A stretch of 64,000 bases of DNA, from contig JBGAGO010000005.1 of the NCBI GenBank assembly GCA_044226655.1, forward strand, positions 1-64,000, read 5' to 3'. Source of the stretch: JBEVOS01 sp044226655. Its GTDB lineage: Bacteria; Pseudomonadota; Alphaproteobacteria; Caulobacterales; Aquidulcibacteraceae. This document shows, one piece after another, positions 28,125 to 36,654 of this stretch. Position 1 is the first letter of the stretch; every line of letters begins with the position of its first letter. The notes beneath the pieces are model-generated. The model did no database searches. It worked only from the letters and a program-made list of their open reading frames with translations, and was not told the origin of the DNA. The position numbers were made by a program, and so were the translations under genes.

Positions 28125-28675
28125 TTGAGTTTCTTTAGGAAGAGTCGCGCCCAGGGTGGGGCGTCTTTGGCGAGCCAGAGCCGTTTGCCGGGCGGGCGCC
28201 TGCCGACGATACGATGTTCTGACTTGGACAAGGCCGCGCCGCTGTTGTCGTAGAGCATGAGCAATGAGCAGAGAGGGCTGATTGCTACGGCGTTAGCGAA
28301 GCAACGGTCGAAACGCCGCTCCTGATCTGTCCGCGGAACATCGTGTCCGCCGCGCTCGACGCGCGCGGCGATTCGTATCGCAGCCAAATCTGTTGAGGCG
28401 ACAGCCACGAAGTGAAGGTCAACATCGTAGCCCGACGATCGGGCGAATTGCGCGAGCCCGTAAGTCCATCTGCCAGAAAGCGTCGTCTCCAGAGCAAACG
28501 ATTGATTTGCGGCGACGTTGGCTCGCGTCGCTGCGATGACCCCGCGCGCGCGTTCAACATCGGAAGCGCCAGGGAAGGTATCGGGGTTGATCCAATGTGG
28601 GGCGATCTGTTGCGCCAAAGTGCTCTTGCCGGCGCCATTCGGACCGGCAATGAGCACGAGGCGCGGCACGCTCAC
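28121..28675 (-). CDS. Zeta-toxin-like P-loop kinase
   Basis: A 184-residue predicted ATPase or kinase with Walker A GPNGAGKST near residues 10-18, followed by INPDTFPGASD and ETTLSGRW. This pattern belongs to the zeta-toxin/predicted ABC-type ATPase group (COG4185-like), related to UDP-N-acetylglucosamine kinases. It overlaps by four bases both the 65-residue gene before it and recQ after it. A toxin role is possible, with the small gene as partner, but these chromosomal homologues are not proven toxins. Confidence 0.75.
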   Translation of the reverse strand: MSVPRLVLIAGPNGAGKSTLAQQIAPHWINPDTFPGASDVERARGVIAATRANVAANQSFALETTLSGRWTYGLAQFARSSGYDVDLHFVAVASTDLAAIRIAARVERGGHDVPRTDQERRFDRCFANAVAISPLCSLLMLYDNSGAALSKSEHRIVGRRPPGKRLWLAKDAPPWARLFLKKLK

Positions 28676-28869
28676 TTTTTGCGCGCGGGTTTGTCGTAGC
28701 CCGGCGCGAGCTTGCCGGACGCCGCCTTTGATGTGATTCGCCCGTCGCTATGCACAATCTTGATCCGTCGGGGATCGCGCGGATCGGAGGCGGACTGAAA
28801 CGGCCCGCGCGCGACGTCGCGACGGATGTTTTCGCGCAGGCTTGGGGTGAGGTCGTCGCCTTTTTTCAT
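28672..28869 (-). CDS. Small basic protein, possible partner of the zeta-like kinase
   Basis: A 65-residue, strongly basic protein starting MKKGDDLTPSLRENIRRDVA and ending in KPARKK. No family is recognised with confidence; it resembles the small genes often found just upstream of zeta-like kinase genes. Its stop overlaps the kinase start by four bases, the tight coupling seen in toxin-antitoxin pairs. An antitoxin role is inference from layout only. Confidence 0.6.
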   Translation of the reverse strand: MKKGDDLTPSLRENIRRDVARGPFQSASDPRDPRRIKIVHSDGRITSKAASGKLAPGYDKPARKK

Positions 28870-28886
28870 GGGCGCATCCTAGCAGA

Positions 28887-31046
28887 TCACCCCGCCTTCT
28901 GCACCACCTGCGCATAGCCCAGCCGCGCGTTGAGCGCCGTCAGGAGATCGATCGCCGCCTGCGCGATGATGGCGCCGGGCGGGTAGACGGCGCTCGCGCC
29001 CATTTGCTTCAGCGTCGGCACATCGTCGGGCGGAATGACGCCGCCGACGACGATCATGATGTCGCTGCGGTCCTTGGCTGAGAGCGCGTCACGCAACGCG
29101 GGCACGAGCGTCAGATGGCCGGCGGCGAGCGAGGAGACGCCCACCACGTGCACATCCTCCGCGATCGCCTGCGCGGCCGCTTCCTCGGGCGTGGCGAAGA
29201 GCGGGCCGATTTCGACCTCGAAGCCCAGATCGCCGAACGCGCTCGCGATCACTTTCTGGCCGCGGTCGTGGCCGTCCTGACCCATTTTCGCGACGAGGAT
29301 TTTGGGCGCGCGTCCGTCCGCGTCCTTGAAATCGCGCACCAAGGCCTTGGCGCGGGCCACGAGATCGTCCGGCCCCGCTTCACGCGCATAGGTGCCTTTG
29401 ATCGATTGGATTTTCGCCTGGTGGCGGTTCCACACGCGTTCAAGCGCGGCGCTGATTTCACCGACTGTCGCTTTGGCGCGCGCCGCATCGACCGCGGCTT
29501 CGAGCAGGTTCGCCTTGCCCTTGGCGGCCGCCTCCAATGCTGCGAGCTTTTCGGCGACCTCGGCCTCTTTGCGTTCGCCGCGCAGGCGCTTCAGCTTGTC
29601 GATCTGCATGGCGCGCACGGTGGCGTTGTCGACCTTGAGCACCGGCACGTCTTCGGCTTCGTCGAGCTTGAACTTGTTGACGCCGACGACCGTCTGCACG
29701 CCGGTGTCGATGCGCGCCTGGGTGCGTGCGGCGGCTTCTTCGATGCGCAGCTTAGGCAGGCCCTGTTCGATTGCGCGCGCCATGCCGCCGAGCTTCTCGA
29801 CCTCTTCGATATGCGCCCAGGCTTTCGCGGCGAGATCGGCGGTGAGCCGCTCGACATAATAGGAGCCGCCCCAGGGATCGGCGGGGCGCGTGACGCCCGC
29901 TTCGTTCTGCAGGAAGAGCTGCGTGTTGCGCGAGATGCGCGCGGAGAAATCCGTCGGCAGCGCCAGCGCCTCGTCGAGCGAATTGGTGTGCAGCGATTGG
30001 GTGTGTCCGTAAGCGGCGGCGAACGCTTCGATGCACGTGCGCACCGCGTTGTTGAACACGTCCTGCGCGGTGAGGCTCCAGCCGCTCGTCTGGCAATGCG
30101 TGCGCAGCGCGAGCGATTTGTCGTCCTTCGGATCGAACTGCTTCATCAAGCGCGCCCAAAGCAGCCGCGCGGCCCGCATTTTCGCGATCTCCATGAACGG
30201 GTTCATGCCGATCGCCCAGAAGAAGGAGAGCCGCGGCGCGAACGCATCGACGCCGAGGCCCGCCGCCATCCCGGCGCGCACATATTCGACGCCGTCCGCC
30301 AGCGTGTAGCCGAGTTCGAGATCGGCCGTCGCCCCGGCCTCCTGCATGTGATAGCCGCTGATCGAGATCGAATTGAACTTCGGCATCCGCTTGGCGGTGT
30401 ACGCGAAGATGTCCGAGACGATGCGCATCGAGCCCGCGGGCGGGTAGATGTAGGTGTTGCGCACCATGAATTCCTTGAGAATGTCGTTCTGGATGGTGCC
30501 GGCGAGCTTCTCGGGCGGGACGCCCTGTTCTTCGGCCGCGACGATATAGAGAGCGAGGATCGGCAGCACCGCGCCGTTCATCGTCATCGACACGCTCATC
30601 TCGTCGAGCGGGATGCCGGCGAACAAGGTGCGCATGTCGTAGATGGAATCGATCGCCACGCCCGCCATGCCGACATCGCCCAGCACGCGCGGGTGATCGC
30701 TGTCATAGCCGCGATGGGTGGCGAGATCGAAGGCCACCGAAAGCCCCTTCTGCCCCGCCGCGAGATTGCGGCGATAGAAGGCGTTGGAATCTTCCGCGGT
30801 CGAGAAGCCGGCATATTGCCGGATGGTCCACGGCTGGTTGACGTACATCGTCGGGTACGGGCCGCGCACGAAGGGCGCCATGCCGGGGAAGCCATCGATG
30901 AAGTCGAGGCCCTTGCGGTCCGCGCCCGTGTAAAGCGGCTTCACCGGAATGCCCTCCGGCGTGAGCCAGGGCTCGCCCTGCGGCGGCGGCGCTTTTGCGA
31001 CGTCAGGCTCGCCGAGCGTGATCTTGGTGAAATCAGGAAGGCTCAT
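28887..31046 (-). CDS. scpA: Methylmalonyl-CoA mutase, large (catalytic) subunit
   Basis: A 719-residue adenosylcobalamin enzyme converting methylmalonyl-CoA to succinyl-CoA. The catalytic barrel has IRQYAGFSTAEDSNAFY, then GLSVAFDLATHRGYDSD and a substrate-binding RNTYIYPP. The C-terminal B12 domain has the cobalt-ligand motif DGHDRG (DxHxxG) and VVGVSSLAAGHLTLVPAL. The ATG at 31046 is chosen; the frame opens further upstream into the GH25 gene. It overlaps the end of the GH25 gene by four bases. It works with the small subunit encoded at 31759-33657 in propionate and branched-chain catabolism. Confidence 0.95.
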   Translation of the reverse strand: MSLPDFTKITLGEPDVAKAPPPQGEPWLTPEGIPVKPLYTGADRKGLDFIDGFPGMAPFVRGPYPTMYVNQPWTIRQYAGFSTAEDSNAFYRRNLAAGQKGLSVAFDLATHRGYDSDHPRVLGDVGMAGVAIDSIYDMRTLFAGIPLDEMSVSMTMNGAVLPILALYIVAAEEQGVPPEKLAGTIQNDILKEFMVRNTYIYPPAGSMRIVSDIFAYTAKRMPKFNSISISGYHMQEAGATADLELGYTLADGVEYVRAGMAAGLGVDAFAPRLSFFWAIGMNPFMEIAKMRAARLLWARLMKQFDPKDDKSLALRTHCQTSGWSLTAQDVFNNAVRTCIEAFAAAYGHTQSLHTNSLDEALALPTDFSARISRNTQLFLQNEAGVTRPADPWGGSYYVERLTADLAAKAWAHIEEVEKLGGMARAIEQGLPKLRIEEAAARTQARIDTGVQTVVGVNKFKLDEAEDVPVLKVDNATVRAMQIDKLKRLRGERKEAEVAEKLAALEAAAKGKANLLEAAVDAARAKATVGEISAALERVWNRHQAKIQSIKGTYAREAGPDDLVARAKALVRDFKDADGRAPKILVAKMGQDGHDRGQKVIASAFGDLGFEVEIGPLFATPEEAAAQAIAEDVHVVGVSSLAAGHLTLVPALRDALSAKDRSDIMIVVGGVIPPDDVPTLKQMGASAVYPPGAIIAQAAIDLLTALNARLGYAQVVQKAG

Positions 31047-31762
31047 GGGCGAAGCTCTGCTGCTGAAGCTTGGGCGAAGCGGGCGAAGGCGCGCGCGTCG
31101 CCGCGAAAGGCGTTGAGGTCGACGGGGCCGGCGACGCCGCGTTTGTGGCCGCGATTGTGGTGCTGCCAGATGATCCAATCGCGTTCGCGGAAATCGGGCC
31201 GGGCGAACAACGAGCGGATCCAGAAGCGCTCGCCGCGGAATTCCGTCAGGTGCGCATCGTGGAATTCGCGCGTCGTGTAGAGAATCGGGCGCACGCTATA
31301 GTGCGCCTGCAAGAGATCGAGAAAGCGGCGCGCTTCGGTGGCGACATCCGTCATCATCGGCCCTTGGCGGCACGGGCCCATGTGTTCGAGATCAACGGCG
31401 GGTGGCAAGGCGGCGGCGTCGCGTGGAACCGTCGCGATGAAATGCGCCGCCTGCGCGTCGGCGGGTTTGCAGAGCGTGAAGAAATGATAGGCGCCGCGGG
31501 GCAGGCCGGCCTCGGCCGCCGCGCGCCAATTCTCCGCGAAGCGCGGATCGATGTAATCGCCGCCTTCGCTGGCCTTGATGTAGGCGAATGAAATCTGATC
31601 GGCGGCGAGCGCGCGCCAATCGATCGGGCCTTGATGATGCGAAACATCGACGCCCTGCACGAAGCCGTTCGCCCACGGCGTCCACCAGCCGCCGGCCATC
31701 GCCGCGCCGCCCGCGAGCAATGCCACGGGCGCGGCGATCAGAAGGGCGCGGCGCGTGCTCAT
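31043..31762 (-). CDS. Glycoside hydrolase family 25 lysozyme
   Basis: A 239-residue enzyme. It begins with a signal or anchor sequence (RRALLIAAPVALLAGGAAMAG). The GH25 fold is shown by VQGVDVSHHQGPIDWRALAA (catalytic Asp in DVSHHQ), FAYIKASEGGDYIDP, AYHFF, a catalytic-acid region with PPAVDLEH, and YTTREF. GH25 enzymes cleave peptidoglycan glycan strands. The gene lies wedged between the two methylmalonyl-CoA mutase genes, overlapping each by four bases. That is unusual because no functional link is known. Confidence 0.88.
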   Translation of the reverse strand: MSTRRALLIAAPVALLAGGAAMAGGWWTPWANGFVQGVDVSHHQGPIDWRALAADQISFAYIKASEGGDYIDPRFAENWRAAAEAGLPRGAYHFFTLCKPADAQAAHFIATVPRDAAALPPAVDLEHMGPCRQGPMMTDVATEARRFLDLLQAHYSVRPILYTTREFHDAHLTEFRGERFWIRSLFARPDFRERDWIIWQHHNRGHKRGVAGPVDLNAFRGDARAFARFAQASAAELRP

Positions 31763-33657
31763 GCCGGCAGGCCGAGCGCGCCGTGGATTTCGGCGAGCGC
31801 GTCGAGCGCGCTCTGACCCGCAAAGATGAACTGATCGACGCCGCCGGCGCGCAGGGCGGCCTCATCGGCAGGACGTCCCGCAAGAATGACATGGGCGCAG
31901 CCCGCCGCCTTGAGCGCGCTTGCGGTTTCGGCCGCTTCGTCGCCATAGCGCTTATCGGTCCCGCACAGCACAGCAGCGGGCGCGCCGCTTGCGGCCCAGG
32001 CCGCACACAGCGCGGGCAGGTGATCATACACGGCTTCAGGTTCGATGGCCTCGACGCCGCCGGCGGCGAACAGATTGCGCGCGAAATTCGAGCGCGCCGA
32101 GAATTCCGCGAGCGGACCGAGATTCGCGAAAAAGATTCCGCGGCGCGGCGAGACCCGCTCGGCCTTGTCGCGCAGCGCTTCAAACGGCGCGGCCCAACGG
32201 ATGGGCGCGAGCGCAGCGCCTTTGATATCAGCTTTCGGTGCGGGCGCTTCTGCGTTCAGCTGCGCAACCACGCGCGCGGCGAAATCGAACCCCAGCGTTT
32301 CGGGAACGCGCTCCTCTAGCAACGGGAAATCGGAGACGCCGGTGATGGCGTCGCGGCGCGTGGCGTAGGCCTTCGCCTTCGCGTCGCGCGCGGCGGCGAT
32401 CTCTTTCTGTAAGGCGCTGGATGCGAGCGCGGCGACGATGCCGCCTTCCGCCTCGATCGCCTGGAACTTCGTCCACGCGGCCTCCGCGAGATCGCGCGTG
32501 AGCTTTTCGACGAACCAGGCGCCGCCGGCGGGATCGATCACCGCGCCGATATGGCTCTCCTCCATCAGCGTGATCTGCGTGTTGCGCGCGACGCGGCGCG
32601 CGAACCCCGCCGGCAGGCCGAGCGCATCGGTGAGCGGCAGCACGGTGATGGCCTCCGCGCCGCCGACGGCGCTGGCGAAGCACGAGGCGGTGGCGCGCAG
32701 AATGTTCGACCAGGGATCGCGCTTGGTGAGCATGCGCCGCGAGGTGACGGCATGCGTCCGCGCTGCGCGCGCTTCGGGCTTGGCGCCGGAGGCTTCCATC
32801 ACGCGCGCCCAGCACAGGCGCAGCGCGCGCAGCTTGGCCGCTTCGATCAGCACATCGGCGCCGATCGACAGCGTGAAGAGCAGCGTGGCGCCCGCTTCGT
32901 CGATCGAGACGCCCGCTTCGCCGAGCGCACGCAGATAGGCGACGCCGGCCGCGAGCGCGGCGGCCAATTCCTGCGCTTCCGTGCCGCCCGCCTCGTGCAC
33001 GGGCCGCGCATCGACGCGCAGCGCTGTGGCGATCGGCAGCGTCTCGCGCAGCGACGCGGCGAAGCGCGCGGCGGCGGCGATGTCGTCGCGCCCCATCGCG
33101 CCCGTGCGCATCAGCGCGCAGATCGGATCGATGTTAAACGCGGTTTGTGCGGCGGCGAGGCCTTTGAGGCGCGCGCGTAGCAGCTCCGCGGCCCACAGCC
33201 CGTAAGCGCCCGCATCGAGCGACACGGCGGCGAGATCGACATGCACGCCCGCCAGCGTCCGATCGAAATCCGCCGCCGATCCGATGGCGACGCCGTTGAA
33301 GCCGTCCGGATCGATCTGCAATTCGATCGAACTCACGCCGCGATCGAGATCGGCGAGAATCTCGGAATTGGTCTGGACGGGATCTGGATGCGCGAAAGCT
33401 TGGCGTATCTGCCAAGGCAACGCCGCATCGCGCGCCGCCGCTGCGCCGCGCACGAAGGGTGCCGCGCCCGGCTGGCCTTCGGGATCGTCCGCGGTGGCGA
33501 TGTCGCTTTCGCGATAGAGCGGCTTCAGCGCCAGCCCGTCCGCCGTCTTGCCCGTCAGCTTGTCGAACGGGGCGCCCTTGAGGCTCTTTTCCGCGATCGC
33601 GCGCCAGCGGCTCTCATCCGGCGCGTCAAAGCCTGTTGCATCTGCGAAATCGCTCAT
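31759..33657 (-). CDS. mutA: Methylmalonyl-CoA mutase, small subunit
   Basis: A 632-residue homologue of the catalytic subunit without the B12-ligand DxHxxG motif; the C terminus instead reads AAVLCGTDKRYGDEA. This matches the structural small subunit of bacterial heterodimeric mutases. Recognisable segments include PWQIRQAFAHPDP, SIELQIDPDGFNG, and AGGAWFVEKLTRDLAEAAW. It is the first gene of a three-gene operon (small subunit, GH25, large subunit). Length fits bacterial small subunits (about 600-640). Confidence 0.9.
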   Translation of the reverse strand: MSDFADATGFDAPDESRWRAIAEKSLKGAPFDKLTGKTADGLALKPLYRESDIATADDPEGQPGAAPFVRGAAAARDAALPWQIRQAFAHPDPVQTNSEILADLDRGVSSIELQIDPDGFNGVAIGSAADFDRTLAGVHVDLAAVSLDAGAYGLWAAELLRARLKGLAAAQTAFNIDPICALMRTGAMGRDDIAAAARFAASLRETLPIATALRVDARPVHEAGGTEAQELAAALAAGVAYLRALGEAGVSIDEAGATLLFTLSIGADVLIEAAKLRALRLCWARVMEASGAKPEARAARTHAVTSRRMLTKRDPWSNILRATASCFASAVGGAEAITVLPLTDALGLPAGFARRVARNTQITLMEESHIGAVIDPAGGAWFVEKLTRDLAEAAWTKFQAIEAEGGIVAALASSALQKEIAAARDAKAKAYATRRDAITGVSDFPLLEERVPETLGFDFAARVVAQLNAEAPAPKADIKGAALAPIRWAAPFEALRDKAERVSPRRGIFFANLGPLAEFSARSNFARNLFAAGGVEAIEPEAVYDHLPALCAAWAASGAPAAVLCGTDKRYGDEAAETASALKAAGCAHVILAGRPADEAALRAGGVDQFIFAGQSALDALAEIHGALGLPA

Positions 33658-33690
33658 AGGCCCGACATGAGCCGCGCGTGTCCGCGTCCG

Positions 33691-34371
33691 TCAAGAGGGA
33701 CGCTTGCGCGCGCGAGCGGGCGCCGGCGCATACGCCTTGAGGAGGCGCGCGATCGCCCGTTTCGCGTGACGTTCGACGTCTGCCTTGGCCGGCGGCGGGG
33801 CTTGGCCGGCGAGCACCTCGTAAAACAATTCCCCGCGCATCAGCGCGATGAAATCGTCCATGAATTCGTCGATGTCGTTTGTGGAGATATGCCCCGCTTT
33901 CGCCAAATCCCGCGCCAAGCGGCGCAGATTGGCCTGGCGTTCGCGCCGCGTCAGTTCGGCGTGGAGCTGTGCGACATGCGGGCGCGCATGAGCCTGCGAG
34001 ACGGCGATGCGGAAGAGCGCCATCGATTGCCAGCGCAGCATGACGCGCGCGAAGGAGATCGCGTAGCGCGTGATCGCGGCGATGGGGTCTTCGTCTGCGC
34101 CGAGCGCCTCGGCGTCCAGCTGGTAGCGCGCGCTGCCCCAGGAGACCAGCGCTTCGAACAGGCCCTCTTTGTCCTTGAAGAGCGCGTAGAGCGTAAGCTT
34201 GGAGACTTTGGCGCGCGTGGCGATCTCAAGCATCGTCGCGCGCTCATAGCCGTGCTCCATGAACACGTCGAAGGCCGCCAGCAGCACGGCTTCGCGCCGC
34301 GGATCATCGACCGGCGGCAGCCAGCCCGGACGGCGCGATTGCGGTTTTGCTTTGAGCGCGGCGCGCGCCAT
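33691..34371 (-). CDS. TetR-family transcriptional regulator
   Basis: A 226-residue regulator. The N-terminal helix-turn-helix is REAVLLAAFDVFMEHGYERATMLEIATRAKVSKLTLYALFKDKEGLF (residues about 26-72), with a ligand-binding C-terminal domain resembling the TetR_C_7-type (FMDDFIALMRGELFYEVL). It is divergent from a DUF2855 gene. A strong inverted repeat between the two genes is the likely operator. It probably represses that gene and itself; the inducer is unknown. Confidence 0.9.
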   Translation of the reverse strand: MARAALKAKPQSRRPGWLPPVDDPRREAVLLAAFDVFMEHGYERATMLEIATRAKVSKLTLYALFKDKEGLFEALVSWGSARYQLDAEALGADEDPIAAITRYAISFARVMLRWQSMALFRIAVSQAHARPHVAQLHAELTRRERQANLRRLARDLAKAGHISTNDIDEFMDDFIALMRGELFYEVLAGQAPPPAKADVERHAKRAIARLLKAYAPAPARARKRPS

Positions 34372-34394
34372 GGGCGTTAAATTTCTCTTGACCC

Positions 34395-34431
34395 GATACC
34401 GGCGGGTACTCTACCAGTACCGCCCGGTATC
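34395..34431. promoter_or_regulatory. Candidate TetR operator (37-bp inverted repeat)
   Basis: GATACCGGCGGGTAC (34395-34409) and GTACCGCCCGGTATC (34417-34431) are near-perfect reverse complements separated by 7 bases. They lie in the 96-bp gap between the divergent TetR and DUF2855 genes. A TTGACC (-35-like) at 34388-34393 lies just before the left arm, so binding would block the promoter of the plus-strand gene. Confidence 0.75.
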
Positions 34432-34467
34432 GCGCAAGAGAGCGGACCGAAACAGCGAGACGAGGCC

Positions 34468-35541
34468 ATGAGCGAAAGCTGGCGCTTCGAAATCCGGAAG
34501 GGCGATTTGGCGCAGACGCGCTGGCGCGAAGAAGCCGCCGCGCCGCTCAAGGAGGGGCAGGCGCGCCTGGCAGTGCGCCTTTTCTCCTTCACCTCGAACA
34601 ACATCACCTATGGCCTGCTGGGCGATCAGCTGGGCTATTGGGCGTTTTTCCCAGCGCCGGAAGGCTGGGGCATGATCCCGGTCTGGGGTTTCGCGGATGT
34701 CGTGGAAACGCGCAGCGCCGAGTTCGGCGTTGGCGAACGCGTCTATGGCTATCTGCCGATGGCGGGCGCGTTCAATGTCGAGGTTGGGCGCGCGAGCGCG
34801 AGCGGGTTTGTCGACGTGAGCGCGCACCGGGCCGAGCGCGCGCCGGTGTACAACGGCTATGTGCGCGCCGCGCACGATCCGCTCTACACGGCCGTGAGCG
34901 AGGCCGAGCAGGCGCTGTTCCGCCCGCTCTTCACCACCAGCTTCGTGATCCACCGCCATCTCGCCGCCGCGCAGAATTACGGCGCAACCCAGATCATCCT
35001 GTCGAGCGCATCAAGCAAGACGGCGCTGTCGACCGCGTTCTTCCTGCACGGCAAGGGCGCCAAGGTGATCGGACTCACCTCGCGGGCCAATAGAGCCTTC
35101 GTTGAAAAGCTCGGCGTCTATGATTCCGTTGTGCTGTACGACGAAATCGCCTCGATCGCGCGTGCGCCGTCCGTGTTCATCGATTATGCGGGCGCGGGTG
35201 GGGTGCGCAACGCCGTGCACGCGCATCTCGGCGATGCGCTGGCCAAGAGCCTTATCATCGGCGTCACGCATTGGGGCGAAGCGGGCGGGCCGCCGCCCAT
35301 CGGCGTCGCGCCGACCTTATTCTTCGCGCCCGATGAAATCCGCCTCGCCAACCAGGAATGGGGCGCGGCCGAGTTTGAGCGCCGCCTCGCCGCCGCCTGG
35401 CGCGATTTTCTGGGCTTCGTGAAGCCCTGGCTCAAGATTGAGAGCGCCCGAGACCGTGCGGGCCTCGACCGCATCTACGCCGCCGTGCGTGACGGAAAAA
35501 TTGCGCCCGATGTCGGCGCCGTCGTCAGCCTTCAAGACTAG
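34468..35541 (+). CDS. DUF2855 family protein
   Basis: A 357-residue protein of the DUF2855 family: SNNITYGLLGDQLGYWAFFP, GFADVVETRS, then a Rossmann-like VSEAEQALFRPLFTTSFVI and IILSSASSKTALSTAFFL, a pattern like the medium-chain dehydrogenase/reductase fold. Members are uncharacterised; the nucleotide-binding stretch suggests an oxidoreductase. It is divergent from a TetR regulator and followed 11 bases later by a nitronate monooxygenase gene, so the pair may be an inducible detoxification operon. Substrate unknown. Confidence 0.8.
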   Translation: MSESWRFEIRKGDLAQTRWREEAAAPLKEGQARLAVRLFSFTSNNITYGLLGDQLGYWAFFPAPEGWGMIPVWGFADVVETRSAEFGVGERVYGYLPMAGAFNVEVGRASASGFVDVSAHRAERAPVYNGYVRAAHDPLYTAVSEAEQALFRPLFTTSFVIHRHLAAAQNYGATQIILSSASSKTALSTAFFLHGKGAKVIGLTSRANRAFVEKLGVYDSVVLYDEIASIARAPSVFIDYAGAGGVRNAVHAHLGDALAKSLIIGVTHWGEAGGPPPIGVAPTLFFAPDEIRLANQEWGAAEFERRLAAAWRDFLGFVKPWLKIESARDRAGLDRIYAAVRDGKIAPDVGAVVSLQD

Positions 35542-35552
35542 AGGAACGCCCC

Positions 35553-36509
35553 ATGTCGCTGCCGCCCGTGCTTCAAAATCTGCGCCTGCCCATCGTCGGC
35601 TCGCCGCTCTTCATCATCTCCGGGCCGGAGCTGGTGATCGCGCAATGCAAGGCCGGCGTCGTCGGCTCATTCCCGGCGCTCAACGCGCGGCCCGAGCCCG
35701 TGCTGGAAGATTGGCTGAAGCGCATCACGGAAGAACTCGCCGATCATCCGGACGCTGCGCCCTTCGCGGTCAATCAGATCGTGCACAAAACCAATGACCG
35801 CCTGCAGCACGACGTCGAGATGTGTGTGAAATACAAAGCGCCGGTCGTCATCACCTCGCTCGGCGCGCAGCCTTGGCTCAATGAGGCGATCCATTCTTAT
35901 GGCGGGATCGTGCTGCACGACATCATCTCGATTGCGCACGCCAAGAAGGCGCTCGAAAAGGGCGCGGACGGCCTCATCGCGGTGTGCGCCGGCGCCGGCG
36001 GCCATGCGGGCGCGCTCTCGCCGTTCGCGCTGGTGCAGGAAATCCGCCAATTCCACGACGGCCCGCTGCTCGTCTCGGGCGCTATCGCCAATGGCGGCGC
36101 GGTGCTGGCGACGCGGGCCATGGGCGCCGATCTCGCCTATATTGGCTCGGCCTTCATCGCGACCGAAGAGGCCAACGCCGATCCGCGCTACAAGCAGATG
36201 TTGTGCGATTACGCGGCCGAAGACATCGTCTATTCGAACCTCTTCACCGGCGTGCTCGGCAATTATCTCAAGCCCTCGATCATCGCCGCCGGCCTCGATC
36301 CGGATAATCTTCCGCAAAGCGATCCCTCGCGCATGAATTTCGGCTCGGGCGGCAACACCAAGGCGAAAGCCTGGAAGGACATCTGGGGCTGCGGCCAAGG
36401 CATCGGCGCGCTGGAGAAGATCGTCCCCGTCGCCACGCTGGTCGATCGATTTGAGCGCGAATACAAAACGGCGCGCGCGCGAATTGATGGCGTCGCCGTC
36501 GCGGCGTAA
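35553..36509 (+). CDS. Nitronate monooxygenase (2-nitropropane dioxygenase-like)
   Basis: A 318-residue FMN-dependent TIM-barrel enzyme. The N terminus reads NLRLPIVGSPLFIISGPELVIAQCKAGVVGSFPALNAR and the FMN/active-site region has VCAGAGGHAGALSPFALV, where His is the usual catalytic base, followed by GAIANGGAVLATRAMGADLAYIGSAFIAT. Such enzymes oxidise nitronates or related compounds. It follows the DUF2855 gene by 11 bases under the same TetR-controlled promoter. Confidence 0.88.
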   Translation: MSLPPVLQNLRLPIVGSPLFIISGPELVIAQCKAGVVGSFPALNARPEPVLEDWLKRITEELADHPDAAPFAVNQIVHKTNDRLQHDVEMCVKYKAPVVITSLGAQPWLNEAIHSYGGIVLHDIISIAHAKKALEKGADGLIAVCAGAGGHAGALSPFALVQEIRQFHDGPLLVSGAIANGGAVLATRAMGADLAYIGSAFIATEEANADPRYKQMLCDYAAEDIVYSNLFTGVLGNYLKPSIIAAGLDPDNLPQSDPSRMNFGSGGNTKAKAWKDIWGCGQGIGALEKIVPVATLVDRFEREYKTARARIDGVAVAA

Positions 36510-36578
36510 CGGCGTTGCGCCTTGCGCCCGCGCGCATGAGGCCGTAACGGGACCGTCCCCGCGCGCCTGCGCATGTGG

Positions 36579-36654
36579 GAGCCCGTAGCTCAGCCGGTAG
36601 AGCATCTGACTTTTAATCAGAGGGTCCCGGGTTCAAATCCCGGCGGGCTCACCA
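36579..36654 (+). tRNA. tRNA-Lys (TTT)
   Basis: Cloverleaf with acceptor stem GAGCCCG / CGGGCTC, D arm GTAGCTCAGCCGGTAGAGC, anticodon loop ACTTTTA (anticodon TTT), T arm GGTTCAAATCC and encoded CCA at 36652-36654. It stands alone about 70 bases after the nitronate monooxygenase gene. Confidence 0.95.

Noticed and set aside
29115..31280. 721-residue plus-strand open frame antisense to the methylmalonyl-CoA mutase gene
   Set aside because: It lies opposite a gene with full family motifs; its composition (Arg/Ala/Gly-rich) is that expected from the complement of a GC-rich gene and it shows no domain motifs.
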